DNA of 36,175 nucleotides from Firmicutes bacterium UBA7510 (GCA_002479485.1 DLNM01000019.1:1-36175), one strand, 5' to 3'; shown: positions 16,363-24,718, counted from the first letter of the stretch. Program-made: numbers and translations. The notes: generated from the letters alone by a model not told the origin.

Positions 16363-16450
16363 AGAGGATTAAGTTTTACTTAATCCTCTATATGCATTAA
16401 AGCTATTATTAAAGCTTAAAAAATTTTAAGCCTTAATAATAGTTTTAATC
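16363..16450 (+). terminator. Two stem-loops ending the alpha operon
   Basis: The first is an 11-bp perfect stem (16363-16373 with 16379-16389). The second is a stem of about 18 bp (16403-16421 with 16424-16442) followed by TTTTAATC. The second has a short U stretch and is the better intrinsic terminator. Together they mark the end of the S10-spc-alpha transcript. Confidence 0.75.
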
Positions 16451-16501
16451 ATTGGGCGTTGAATAGTGCTATGAACAGTGAAATTTGTGAGGTGTTATAT
16501 T

Positions 16502-17326
16502 TTGGATATAATTAAAATAAAAGATGTAAAATTTAAATATAATAATGATGATAAAAAATATGCATTGGATGGAGTTACTATAGACATCAAAAAAGGCGAA
16601 TTTACAGCTATACTTGGTCATAATGGATCTGGAAAATCAACTTTAGCTAAGTTAATAAATTCGTTGCTTCTACCTACAGAAGGTAAGATATACGTAAATG
16701 ACATGGATACTTCCGATGAGAATAAATTGTGGGATATTAGACAAACTGCTGGCATGGTATTTCAAAATCCAGACAATCAGTTGGTTGCTACAATCGTGGA
16801 AGAAGATATTGCCTTTGGACCTGAAAATCAAGGTGTTGAACCATCTGAGATAAGAAAAAGAGTTGATGATGCTTTAAAAGCAGTTGGAATGTATGAATAT
16901 AGAAAAAGACCTCCACACCTTTTGTCGGGTGGTCAAAAGCAAAGGATTGCAATAGCAGGAGTTCTCGCTTTAAATTCTGAGTGTATTATTTTAGATGAGC
17001 CAACAGCTATGCTTGATCCATCAGGTAGAAAGGAAGTTATTGATACAATCAAAAGACTTAATAAAGAAGAAGGAAAAACAATTCTCTTAATAACACATTA
17101 CATGGATGAAGCTGTTCAAGCAGATAGAGTTATAATAATGGATGGTGGCAATGTAAAAATTGACGGAACACCAAAAGAAGTGTTTCAGAATGTTGAAAAG
17201 ATTAAAAAATATGGACTAGACGTTCCACAAGTTACTGAGCTAGCATACGAATTATCATTAGAAGGAATAGATATTTCTACTGATGTGATAACTATAAAGG
17301 AATTGGTGGATAAATTATGTCAATAA
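16502..17326 (+). CDS. ecfA1: Energy-coupling factor transporter ATPase A1
   Basis: This is one of two ATPases that power group II ECF vitamin and micronutrient importers. It has Walker A GHNGSGKST near residue 39, Q-loop VFQNPDNQLVA, signature LSGGQKQR and Walker B CIILDEPTAMLDP. The TTG at 16502 gives MDIIKIKDVKF, with GAGGTG seven bases upstream. The longer in-frame GTG at 16478 lacks a ribosome binding site. The length is 274 residues. The gene overlaps ecfA2 by 10 bases, so the two should be made in equal amounts. Confidence 0.95.
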   Translation: MDIIKIKDVKFKYNNDDKKYALDGVTIDIKKGEFTAILGHNGSGKSTLAKLINSLLLPTEGKIYVNDMDTSDENKLWDIRQTAGMVFQNPDNQLVATIVEEDIAFGPENQGVEPSEIRKRVDDALKAVGMYEYRKRPPHLLSGGQKQRIAIAGVLALNSECIILDEPTAMLDPSGRKEVIDTIKRLNKEEGKTILLITHYMDEAVQADRVIIMDGGNVKIDGTPKEVFQNVEKIKKYGLDVPQVTELAYELSLEGIDISTDVITIKELVDKLCQ

Positions 17327-18255
17327 AAGTAGAAAATATAGCATATGTATATGGTGAAGGTACACCATTTAAGACTATTGCATTAGATGATGTTAATTTA
17401 AATATAGAAAAAGGAGATTTTGTTGGAATTATTGGACATACTGGTTCTGGAAAATCTACATTAATTCAGCTTTTAAATGGATTAGAAATGCCTGCTTCAG
17501 GTCAAATAACTGTAGATAATAAGGTAGTAGGTTCTAATAAAAGCGAGCTGAGAAAAATAAGACAAACAGTAGGTCTTGTTTTTCAATACCCTGAATATCA
17601 ATTGTTTGAAGAGACAGTTGAAAAGGATGTAGCCTTCGGTCCATTAAATTTAGAATTACCAGAAAATGAAATAAAATCTAGAGTTAAAGATGCTTTACAG
17701 GCTGTTGGTTTTAATTATAATGAAATAAAAGATAAATCGCCATTTGATTTAAGTGGTGGACAAAAAAGAAGAGTTGCAATTGCTGGTGTACTTGCTATGA
17801 AGCCAGACTATTTAATACTTGATGAACCTACTGCTGGTCTTGATCCGTCAGGAAGAAACGAAATTCTTGAGCAAATTAGAAAGCTACATAAATCAAGTAA
17901 TCAAACTGTAATCTTGGTTTCTCACAGTATGGAGGATATCGCCAAGCTAGTGGAAAAGGTTATAGTGTTATATAAGGGAAAAGTTCATATGCAAGGAACT
18001 CCTAAAGAAGTTTACAAAAATGCCGAGGAGCTTGTTAAAATAGGTTTAGGAGTACCGCAGATAGTAGATGTAATATCGGAGTTAAGAAAAAAAGGTTTTA
18101 ATATTAAAGATGATATTATTACTGTAGAAGAAGCTAAATTGGAGATTATTAAGGAGTTAAGCAGAAAGAGTGAAGAAAAAAACACTCTTCACTCTATGGA
18201 AGAATTAAAGAACAATTCTTCATCATATTCAATAGGAGGAAGAAAAAATGTTTAA
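17317..18255 (+). CDS. ecfA2: Energy-coupling factor transporter ATPase A2 with a repeat-derived C-terminal tail
   Basis: This is the partner ATPase of EcfA1. It has Walker A GHTGSGKST near residue 40, Q-loop VFQYPEYQLFEETV, signature LSGGQKRR and Walker B LILDEPTAGLDP. The 312-residue protein is longer than the roughly 285-290 residues common in the family. From about residue 284 the coding sequence lies in a palindromic repeat (18167-18229) that also occurs between flgK and flgL. The last 29 or so residues, including EEKNTLHSMEELKNNSSSYS, therefore look like read-through of an inserted element. The stop overlaps the start of ecfT by 8 bases. Confidence 0.95.
   Translation: MSIKVENIAYVYGEGTPFKTIALDDVNLNIEKGDFVGIIGHTGSGKSTLIQLLNGLEMPASGQITVDNKVVGSNKSELRKIRQTVGLVFQYPEYQLFEETVEKDVAFGPLNLELPENEIKSRVKDALQAVGFNYNEIKDKSPFDLSGGQKRRVAIAGVLAMKPDYLILDEPTAGLDPSGRNEILEQIRKLHKSSNQTVILVSHSMEDIAKLVEKVIVLYKGKVHMQGTPKEVYKNAEELVKIGLGVPQIVDVISELRKKGFNIKDDIITVEEAKLEIIKELSRKSEEKNTLHSMEELKNNSSSYSIGGRKNV
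18167..18229 (+). repeat. Palindromic repeat element, copy inside the 3' end of ecfA2
   Basis: AGAGTGAAG (18167-18175) pairs with CTTCACTCT (18187-18195). GAAGAATT (18199-18206) pairs with AATTCTTC (18214-18221). The first 39 bases are identical to 24719-24757 between flgK and flgL, and the resemblance continues to 18229. In the second stem, C:G of the flgK copy is T:A here, a paired change that keeps the stem. Confidence 0.88.
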
Positions 18256-19045
18256 AAATCTTACTATTGGACAGCATTATCCAATTGATTCCCCTATACA
18301 TGACCTTGATCCAAGAGTTAAAATTATTATAACATTTGTATATATTATATCTTTATTTATAATAAACATATTCCCTGCTTATATTTTAGTTTTGTTGTTT
18401 TTAGCATTAGCTATTAGCGTATCTAAAGTTCCTATAAAGTTTGTTATAAAAGGTTTAAAACCAATACTTATAATAATACTAATTACATTTTTTATAAACT
18501 TATTTTTAACACCTGGAGAGCAAATATTTAAAATATTTTTCCTTAAGATAACTAGAGAAGGTATATATCAGGCAACCTTTATGGCACTTAGATTAGTTTT
18601 GTTAATACTTGGTACATCATTATTGACACTTACAACATCACCGATTCTTTTAACAGATGGAATAGAAAGCTTATTAAATCCATTTAAAAAGATAGGTTTA
18701 CCAGCGCATGAGCTTGCTATGATGATGACAATTGCTCTTAGATTTATTCCTACACTTATGGAAGAGACTGAAAAAATAATGAAAGCACAAAAAGCTAGAG
18801 GTGCTGACTTTGAAAGTGGTAATATTATAAAAAGGGCAAAGAATTTAGTACCGCTTCTAGTACCTTTATTCATAAGTGCTTTTAGAAGAGCAGATGAACT
18901 AGCTATGGCTATGGAGTCAAGATGTTATAGAGGTGGCGAAAATAGAACTCGTATGAGACAGTTAGTTTTAAGAAAAGGTGACTACGTTGCAAGTATAATA
19001 TTCATTATTTATATGGCAGCAATAATAGTGATAAGAGTATGTTAA
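18248..19045 (+). CDS. ecfT: Energy-coupling factor transporter transmembrane protein EcfT
   Basis: EcfT is the membrane scaffold joining the two ATPases to exchangeable S components. The 265-residue protein has several hydrophobic segments in residues 25-130, and a cytosolic region with the coupling motifs KARGAD near residue 178 and MESRCYRGG near residue 222. AGGAGGA lies 7 bases upstream within the end of ecfA2. The stop overlaps truA by 7 bases. QueT, encoded at 28611, is a candidate partner S component. Confidence 0.96.
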   Translation: MFKNLTIGQHYPIDSPIHDLDPRVKIIITFVYIISLFIINIFPAYILVLLFLALAISVSKVPIKFVIKGLKPILIIILITFFINLFLTPGEQIFKIFFLKITREGIYQATFMALRLVLLILGTSLLTLTTSPILLTDGIESLLNPFKKIGLPAHELAMMMTIALRFIPTLMEETEKIMKAQKARGADFESGNIIKRAKNLVPLLVPLFISAFRRADELAMAMESRCYRGGENRTRMRQLVLRKGDYVASIIFIIYMAAIIVIRVC

Positions 19046-19776
19046 GAAATATTAAGCTTATAATATCCTATGATGGTAGCAACTATTTTGGCTGGCAAAA
19101 GCAAAATAAGCTACCAACCATACAGGAAGAGATTGAAAAAGCTTTATATAATATAACTGGTGAAAATATAGATTTAATTGGTTCTGGTCGAACAGATACC
19201 AATGTCCATGCGCTAGCGCAGGTAGCCAATTTTCAAACTACTAGCAAAATTCCAGCAGGAAGGATAAAGTGTGCAATTAACGCAAATCTAAGCACTGATA
19301 TCAGAATATTAAGCTCAGAGGAAGTAGATTTAGATTTTAATTCAAGATTTAGCGCTAAAAGAAAAACGTATCTATATCAAATATATAACGATAGAGTTTC
19401 AAGTCCTTTTTATGAAAAATATTCTTATCACATACCTTATAGGTTAGATATTAATATTATGAGAGAAGCTTTAATAAAGCTTGAAGGGGAACATGATTTT
19501 AAGGCGTTTATGTCGTCAAATTCAAGTGTTAAATCTACTGTTAGAACAATATATGATACAGCTATAAATAGTGAAAATAAGCTGATTAAAATCGAAATTA
19601 CTGGCAATGGTTTCTTGTATAACATGGTCAGAATTATTGTTGGAACAATTATAGAGATTGGAAATGGGAAAAAAGATATAACATGCATAGAAAAAGCTAT
19701 ACAAACTGGTCAAAGAACATACCTAGGGCAAACAGCAAAACCACAAGGGTTATTTCTAAAAGAGGTTGTATATTAA
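19039..19776 (+). CDS. truA: tRNA pseudouridine(38-40) synthase TruA
   Basis: TruA converts uridines 38-40 of the tRNA anticodon arm to pseudouridine. The 245-residue protein has the opening ISYDGSNYFGWQ, the catalytic aspartate D53 in GRTDTNVHA, and the GNGFLYNMVRIIVGT motif near residue 195. It overlaps ecfT by 7 bases. The ecfA1-ecfA2-ecfT-truA order is standard for Firmicutes, but rplM, which often follows directly, is 7.8 kb away here. Confidence 0.97.
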   Translation: MLRNIKLIISYDGSNYFGWQKQNKLPTIQEEIEKALYNITGENIDLIGSGRTDTNVHALAQVANFQTTSKIPAGRIKCAINANLSTDIRILSSEEVDLDFNSRFSAKRKTYLYQIYNDRVSSPFYEKYSYHIPYRLDINIMREALIKLEGEHDFKAFMSSNSSVKSTVRTIYDTAINSENKLIKIEITGNGFLYNMVRIIVGTIIEIGNGKKDITCIEKAIQTGQRTYLGQTAKPQGLFLKEVVY

Positions 19777-19792
19777 ATATTGTTGGTAAAAT

Positions 19793-19840
19793 AAAAAGCT
19801 TAAAAATAATTTATTATAATTATTTTTAAGCTTTTTTATA
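19793..19840. terminator. Bidirectional terminator between truA and the anti-sigma gene
   Basis: A 19-bp perfect inverted repeat (19793-19811 with 19818-19836, loop TATTAT) begins with an A run and ends with a T run. It can terminate both truA on the plus strand and the convergent reverse-strand pair. Confidence 0.92.
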
Positions 19841-19872
19841 TAGCTACTCTATAAGTTGATTAAAATTAACTA

Positions 19873-20502
19873 TTACTTAATGTTTCTAATTATTTCATGT
19901 ATTATATCTTCTGACAATCCAGCAGTCGTTGTTAAAGAATAGCTAAAATTATCATTATTCCAAGTGATTACTTTATATAATCTATCATCTCCTTTAATTG
20001 TAACTTCAATTCCGTCAACAGTAATTTTATCTTCCTTTGAGTAATTATTATAATCACCACTTATATCCTCGTTACCAGGAGTCATACGAAAAGTTATACT
20101 ATCATTTTTACTAATATATTCAATTTGCGCTAATGTGCCTGAAATTATAGAAGTTGAATCAAGTGTATATTCTTTTGGAAGTTTAGTTGGTATTTCAAGT
20201 TCGAAGGGTAAATCTGTTTTTAATTCGTTAATACTTGATACATCCTTAGTTGGATTTACTAATTGAACATCATTATTAAAATCATTATTTTGTAGTTTTG
20301 GATATATAAATATTGAAGAAGCTACTATTGCACAACATCCAACTGTTAATGCTACTGGCTTAAGCCATTTGATTTTGGATTTCTTGCAAATATTACTTTG
20401 GCTTATATTGTTTTCTTTTAAATTTCTCATAATTCTATTCTCCATTTCTTTTGTCATCTTAATTTTTTCTAAGGCGTTTTTATAACTATTCATAAAAATC
20501 AT
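19873..20502 (-). CDS. Probable membrane anti-sigma factor (DUF4367-like C-terminal domain)
   Basis: The 209-residue protein has a cytosolic N-terminal part of about 50 residues, one membrane segment near residues 50-69 (VALTVGCCAIVASSIF), and an extracytoplasmic domain of about 130 residues. That domain has the pattern PFELEIPTKLPKEYTLDS followed by a GxxxxIEY-type strand and a final ITW...YSLTT segment, as in DUF4367-type proteins. It overlaps the ECF sigma gene by 17 bases, so an anti-sigma role is likely from context. The alternative start at 20493 (MNSYKNAL) is equally possible; neither has ideal spacing from AAAGGAGG. Confidence 0.72.
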   Translation of the reverse strand: MIFMNSYKNALEKIKMTKEMENRIMRNLKENNISQSNICKKSKIKWLKPVALTVGCCAIVASSIFIYPKLQNNDFNNDVQLVNPTKDVSSINELKTDLPFELEIPTKLPKEYTLDSTSIISGTLAQIEYISKNDSITFRMTPGNEDISGDYNNYSKEDKITVDGIEVTIKGDDRLYKVITWNNDNFSYSLTTTAGLSEDIIHEIIRNIK

Positions 20503-20986
20503 ACGCCTCCTTTAATATAGTTTTTAATTTTTTTCTAGCTCTTAATAGCAGGGAACGAACAGTCGACTCTTTTTTATTAAGTATTTTAGCAATTTCCATA
20601 GTTGAGTAACCTTCATAATAAAATAGAAATAATACTTCTCTATATTTTACTGTTAAAGAATTTATTGCGCCAATAATCATATTTTCATTATCATTAAAAT
20701 CTGTCAGCATAGTATAATCTTCTGATAATTGCTCTGTCTTAAACCATGAAGATTTTAATTTGTTTTTACAAATATTGATTGCTACCCTGAATAACCATGC
20801 TTTTTGATGACTTGTTGATTCAAATACTGGCATAGTATTCATGTATTTTATTAATGTATCTTGCAAAACATCTTCAGAATCTGAAATGTTTTTCATATAT
20901 GAATATGAAAGACGCAATATATCATTTCCATATATTTTTAAAATGTTTTCAACTGTTTGTATTCCTAAAAATGAAGTTTTGTCCAT
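20486..20986 (-). CDS. ECF-type RNA polymerase sigma factor
   Basis: The 166-residue protein has sigma region 2 (GNDILRLSYSYMKNISDSED near residue 20, then VLQDTLIKYM) and region 4 (LTVKYREVLFLFYYEGYSTM near residue 111, then an EIAKILNKKESTVRS helix-turn-helix). It lacks regions 1 and 3, as ECF factors do. It would direct an extracytoplasmic stress regulon under control of the co-encoded membrane protein. The signal and regulon cannot be read from the sequence. Ribosome binding site AAAGGGTG. Confidence 0.93.
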   Translation of the reverse strand: MDKTSFLGIQTVENILKIYGNDILRLSYSYMKNISDSEDVLQDTLIKYMNTMPVFESTSHQKAWLFRVAINICKNKLKSSWFKTEQLSEDYTMLTDFNDNENMIIGAINSLTVKYREVLFLFYYEGYSTMEIAKILNKKESTVRSLLLRARKKLKTILKEAYDFYE

Positions 20987-21008
20987 GGATATTCACCCTT
21001 TCATTATA

Positions 21009-21037
21009 TAGACAATTTAAATGAATAAAATGTTGCA
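21009..21037 (-). promoter_or_regulatory. Candidate autoregulated ECF promoter
   Basis: Read on the reverse strand, TGCAAC (21037-21032) and TGTCTA (21014-21009) are 17 bases apart. The AAC and GTC cores resemble ECF promoters such as those of B. subtilis sigma-M/X/V. ECF genes often transcribe themselves. A TATAAT also lies just downstream, so vegetative transcription is possible too. Confidence 0.4.
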
Positions 21038-21107
21038 TTTTTTAAATTAATATTTTAATTTATTTTAAGTATATAAAATAGTAATAGATTTATTTATATT
21101 GCAAATT

Positions 21108-21136
21108 TTGACAATTTACGTTATAATTTATACAAT
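21108..21136 (+). promoter_or_regulatory. Sigma-A promoter of the cheW gene
   Basis: TTGACA (21108-21113), a 17-base spacer and TACAAT (21131-21136) form a good vegetative promoter 28 bases before the start codon. The CheW gene can thus be expressed apart from the sigma-28 controlled flagellar genes that follow. Confidence 0.75.
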
Positions 21137-21163
21137 GTACTCTATAGAAAGGAATTATTTGCT

Positions 21164-22045
21164 ATGTGTGACAATATTTTAGATAATGATATAGAAAAGA
21201 TAGAACTTCCTTGGATTGTATTTAAGGTTAATAAAAATACATATGCTGTAAACAGTGAAGATGTTTTGTCTATAATTAAAATGACTGATGAAGTAATAGA
21301 AGTTCCAGATATCCAAGAATATATAAGAGGGGTTATGAATTTAAGAGGAAGTATTATTCCGTTAATTGACCTTAAGATTTTATTTAAAGAAGATTCCTTG
21401 GATAAAATAATAGATGATTACTCTAATATGATTAGTGCAAGAAAGCAAGATCATATTAACTGGGTAAAAGAACTAGATAGATGTATAGAAAATGAAGAAG
21501 ATTTTAAATTAGCTACTGATCCTCATAATTGTGCATTTGGTAAGTGGTATTATTCATATAAACCGGAAAATAACACTATAGGGTTTCATATTAAAAAAAT
21601 AGAGGAACCTCATAGATTGTTGCATGAGGCAGCTGCAGCGTATAATAATTGCAATAAGGATCATGCAAACTGTCAAAGAGAAGAGTGTCTAAAAGATATA
21701 TTAGATAGAGTTAAGGAAGAGTATATGCCTGAAATTATTTCAATTCTGGATGACTCTATAACTGTATTAAAAAATAATCTTAAGGAAATGATAATTGTTT
21801 TAGAGCATAATAATTTTAAAGCTGGAATAGTTGTAGACAGTGTTTTATCAATAGAATCTATCTCAACTGCTTTTGAACAAGGAGATATGAATAAAGAGTA
21901 TTATAATACTAGATTTATTTCTGGAGTAGGAAAAACTGATAAGACAGGAACTACAGTTCTAATGGTAAATGTAGATAATGTTTTATCTAAAGCTGATGAT
22001 ATTGATTTAGAAGAGGTAGAAATACCAGTAGAAGTAAGTGAATAA
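21164..22045 (+). CDS. CheW-like chemotaxis adaptor with inserted CZB zinc-binding domain
   Basis: The 293-residue protein begins and ends as CheW. Residues about 14-75 include GVMNLRGSIIPLIDLK, and residues about 207-275 include LEHNNFKAGIVVDSVLSIE and FISGVGKTDKTGTTVLMVNV. Between them, residues about 90-200 match a chemoreceptor zinc-binding (CZB) domain with ligands H97 (HINW), C123 (CAFGKW), H150 and H154. CheW couples receptors to CheA; CZB domains sense zinc or hypochlorous acid in other proteins. A nested CZB suggests an adaptor whose coupling responds to a ligand. It lies between sigma/anti-sigma genes and the flagellar operon. Confidence 0.9.
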   Translation: MCDNILDNDIEKIELPWIVFKVNKNTYAVNSEDVLSIIKMTDEVIEVPDIQEYIRGVMNLRGSIIPLIDLKILFKEDSLDKIIDDYSNMISARKQDHINWVKELDRCIENEEDFKLATDPHNCAFGKWYYSYKPENNTIGFHIKKIEEPHRLLHEAAAAYNNCNKDHANCQREECLKDILDRVKEEYMPEIISILDDSITVLKNNLKEMIIVLEHNNFKAGIVVDSVLSIESISTAFEQGDMNKEYYNTRFISGVGKTDKTGTTVLMVNVDNVLSKADDIDLEEVEIPVEVSE

Positions 22046-22150
22046 TTGAGAATAGAAAATTAAATTAGAAATGCTGCGCATTATATTATATTAATAATGA
22101 TGCTAAGCATTTTTTTATTTACTTTAAGTTCTCCATTCTAATTCTCAATT
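22044..22150. repeat. Long imperfect inverted repeat around the cheW terminator
   Basis: AATTGAGAATAGAA (22044-22057) is nearly complementary to 22136-22150, with one extra base. The arms enclose the cheW terminator. This resembles a decayed miniature element, but no target duplication is clear. Confidence 0.4.
22069..22117 (+). terminator. Intrinsic terminator after cheW
   Basis: AAATGCT (22069-22075) pairs with AGCATTT (22106-22112), with an inner CATTAT/ATAATG stem, followed by a run of seven T's. It separates cheW from the flagellar operon. Confidence 0.7.
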
Positions 22151-22187
22151 AATTTAAATATGCTTCTTATATTTTTTATTTATTTAT

Positions 22188-22214
22188 TAAACTTTAAAAT
22201 TAAACTGTCGATAT
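22188..22214 (+). promoter_or_regulatory. Sigma-28 (sigma-D) promoter of the late flagellar operon
   Basis: TAAA (22188-22191), a 15-base spacer and GTCGATAT (22207-22214) differ by one base from the motility sigma consensus TAAA-N15-GCCGATAT. It lies 40 bases upstream of flgM, a typical sigma-28 target. Confidence 0.82.
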
Positions 22215-22253
22215 AATAACTGAGAATGTTTAAAATGTGAGAGGATTGATATT

Positions 22254-22547
22254 ATGAAAATTACAAATGTAAGTAATTTTATGAGCTACAATAATAACAC
22301 ATCTAAAATAAAGAAAAATGACGCTATAGTATCAAAAAAATTTGATACTATTCAAATAAATAAAAATAACATTATTAATGCTGAAAGCAATAATGTTTTA
22401 GATGTAGATAAGCTAAAGAATAAAATAGTAAATGAAATTAATAATGAAGATAATGCTAATAAAATAGAATTTCTTAGACAGCAAATAAACAATAAAACAT
22501 ATGTCGTAAATTCAGAAGAACTTGCAAAAATTATGCTAAGCATATAA
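22254..22547 (+). CDS. flgM: Anti-sigma-28 factor FlgM
   Basis: FlgM holds the motility sigma factor inactive until the hook is complete and FlgM is exported. The 97-residue protein is lysine- and asparagine-rich, with an unstructured N-terminal half. Its C-terminal half has VDKLKNKIVNEINNED near residue 50 and YVVNSEELAKIML at the end, typical of the sigma-binding helices. It is first in the operon behind a sigma-28 promoter, giving negative feedback. Identification also rests on the flgN-flgK-flgL context. Confidence 0.88.
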   Translation: MKITNVSNFMSYNNNTSKIKKNDAIVSKKFDTIQINKNNIINAESNNVLDVDKLKNKIVNEINNEDNANKIEFLRQQINNKTYVVNSEELAKIMLSI

Positions 22548-22570
22548 TTTTATTTTAAAGGATGTTAAAA

Positions 22571-23053
22571 ATGGACAAATTAGATAATTTATATAATATA
22601 CTTTTAGAACAGCTTCATTTATATGAAGAATTTATGAAAATTGAAGAAGAAAAATATAGTGTGATTTTAGCAGATGATGTTGCTAGACTTGATGAGATTG
22701 TTGCTGAAGAACAAGTATTTTTTCTAAAATCTAGAGGACTTGACCAAAAACGTGAACATATATTAAAAGATTTGGGGATGACAGACAAAACCTTAAAAGA
22801 AGTTATTGAATGTATTGATGATGCAAATAAAGATAGATTTTCTGACATGCATAGAAAAATATTTAGTGTATTACACACCTTTAAAGAAAAGAATAATCAA
22901 TGTCAAGATTTAGTTCAGATAAGACTTCACAGAGCACAAACTATGATTAGAAAGCTAGATGAAAGTAAAGCTCAGAGCAAACTTTATTTTAAAGATGGCA
23001 ATTCAGATGAAATTGATGTAAATAAGATGAACTTTATATCAAAGAAAATATAG
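22571..23053 (+). CDS. flgN: Flagellar export chaperone FlgN
   Basis: FlgN escorts FlgK and FlgL to the flagellar export gate. The protein is all helical in appearance, rich in charged heptads, and lies between flgM and flgK. The ATG at 22571 gives 160 residues (MDKLDNLYNILLEQLHLYEE) and has AAAGGA 9 bases upstream. The ATG at 22562 abuts that site and is rejected. Sequence conservation in this family is low, so position is a main argument. Confidence 0.88.
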   Translation: MDKLDNLYNILLEQLHLYEEFMKIEEEKYSVILADDVARLDEIVAEEQVFFLKSRGLDQKREHILKDLGMTDKTLKEVIECIDDANKDRFSDMHRKIFSVLHTFKEKNNQCQDLVQIRLHRAQTMIRKLDESKAQSKLYFKDGNSDEIDVNKMNFISKKI

Positions 23054-23078
23054 AATCAGATGGAAAAGGAGAAATTGT

Positions 23079-24710
23079 ATGTTAAGACCAACATTTTCAG
23101 GATTTCAAGTAGCAAAGCGTGGCTTAAGTGTTAGTCAAAAGCTTTTAGATGTTACAGGACAAAATATCACAAATATAAATACAGATGGATATACAAGACA
23201 AAGAGTTGATTTATATTCAATAGCATATAGTAGTGGCACTTCTCAGTATGCTTTATTTAATGGTGGAATTGGACGAGGTGTAGGTGACACTGGAGCTTCA
23301 CAGATAAGAGATCCATTTTTAGATATTAGATATAGAAATGAAGTCGCTAAAGTTGGAAAGCAAAATATTATGGGAGAAGCTTTAAGTGATTTAGAAAATA
23401 TTTTTGGTGAGATTAGCAAGGATGGATTAGACAGCCAATTTTCTAAGATGATATCACAACTTCAAGCCCTAAGCGCAACACCATCAGATCCAGTAATTGA
23501 AGGAGTTGTAAAGACAGCTGCTTCGATGATTACACAGCTATTTAATCATTATTCAAAACAATTAGATACTGTAAAGGATCAACAGATAACATATTTAGAA
23601 GATGGAGTTAACGAGACTAATAAAATACTAAATGAAATTGCTAATTTAAATAAGCAAATTAAGGATCAAAACATACATGGTGATAAAGCATTAGAATTAA
23701 ATGACAGAAGAAATACGTTGATAGATGAATTAGCAACATATATGAATATAGAAGTTAAAAGATCTTCCGAAGCAATAGGCAATGGTAGGGAAGTTGAAGT
23801 ATTATCTATAATAGCTAAGGATATAAATGACGGAGGAACTCCGCCTAAAAATTTAGTTCTAATTGATGGTAAAGATTTTGCACAAATTAAACTAGATAAA
23901 AGTGATAATACTAATATTAAAATTACACTTGAAAACTCCATTGACGCTAATTTCGCAGATGGATTAGAAATTTCCTCAAAGCTTGAACAAGGTCAATTAT
24001 CAGGATATTTGTCATTTTTAAATAACAAAGCTGAATTTACTAATGATACTAATTACAGTACAAAAGACAGAGGAATTCAGTATTATGAGGGAATGCTAGA
24101 TAAATTAGCTAACACATTTGCAGATATGTTTAATAATGCAAATAGAAAGACATTATATGATGCAGCTGGTAATGTAACTGGTTATGAGGACAAGCCTTTA
24201 TTTGAAGCTGAAGGTGGAGGTTCTATAACAGCAAGTAATATTAAAATATCTGATGCATGGAAAAACACTACTGAATCTTATATAACTAATACAAACAAAG
24301 CCCCTGTAATAGGTCCAGATGGCACTCCAGCTGACAATTCCGCAGCAAATGATAATATAATGAATATGATTAGTTTATTCAATAAGAAAGTTAATTTTAC
24401 TAATGATTTTACTACTCCAACAGCTGGAAGCAATTTCTTATTCAATGGTACAATTCAAGAGTGTTTATCATTTACTTCATCAACATTAGATTTGCAAATA
24501 AGCAATACAAACTCTTTATATGAAAGCTATGGAGAAACTCTTGTGGCTATTGATACAAGTAGAGCAGCTATCTCAAGTGTTTCCTTGGATGAAGAAGGTA
24601 TAAATTTATTAACTTATAATAAATCATATAGCGCAGCAGCAAGACTTATGACAACATTAGATGAAGCACTAAACACACTTATAAATAACACTGGTAGAGT
24701 AGGATTGTAA
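23079..24710 (+). CDS. flgK: Flagellar hook-associated protein FlgK (HAP1)
   Basis: FlgK is the first hook-filament junction protein. The 543-residue protein begins MLRPTFSGFQVAKRGLSVSQ and has the rod/hook signature GQNITNINTDGYTRQRVD near residue 28. It ends with the conserved region DEEGINLLTYNKSYSAAARL, needed for coiled-coil packing. The variable middle forms the exposed domain. A palindrome array at 24719-24803 separates it from flgL. Confidence 0.96.
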   Translation: MLRPTFSGFQVAKRGLSVSQKLLDVTGQNITNINTDGYTRQRVDLYSIAYSSGTSQYALFNGGIGRGVGDTGASQIRDPFLDIRYRNEVAKVGKQNIMGEALSDLENIFGEISKDGLDSQFSKMISQLQALSATPSDPVIEGVVKTAASMITQLFNHYSKQLDTVKDQQITYLEDGVNETNKILNEIANLNKQIKDQNIHGDKALELNDRRNTLIDELATYMNIEVKRSSEAIGNGREVEVLSIIAKDINDGGTPPKNLVLIDGKDFAQIKLDKSDNTNIKITLENSIDANFADGLEISSKLEQGQLSGYLSFLNNKAEFTNDTNYSTKDRGIQYYEGMLDKLANTFADMFNNANRKTLYDAAGNVTGYEDKPLFEAEGGGSITASNIKISDAWKNTTESYITNTNKAPVIGPDGTPADNSAANDNIMNMISLFNKKVNFTNDFTTPTAGSNFLFNGTIQECLSFTSSTLDLQISNTNSLYESYGETLVAIDTSRAAISSVSLDEEGINLLTYNKSYSAAARLMTTLDEALNTLINNTGRVGL

Positions 24711-24718
24711 GAGGAGTA

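Noticed and set aside
16478..16501. Extended N-terminus of EcfA1 from GTG 16478
   Set aside because: No ribosome binding site precedes it, whereas TTG 16502 has GAGGTG at 7 bases and gives the normal family start.
22615..22878. Reverse-strand frame opposite flgN
   Set aside because: Low-complexity Ser/Ile-rich product typical of the antisense of a Lys/Glu-rich gene; no start signal.
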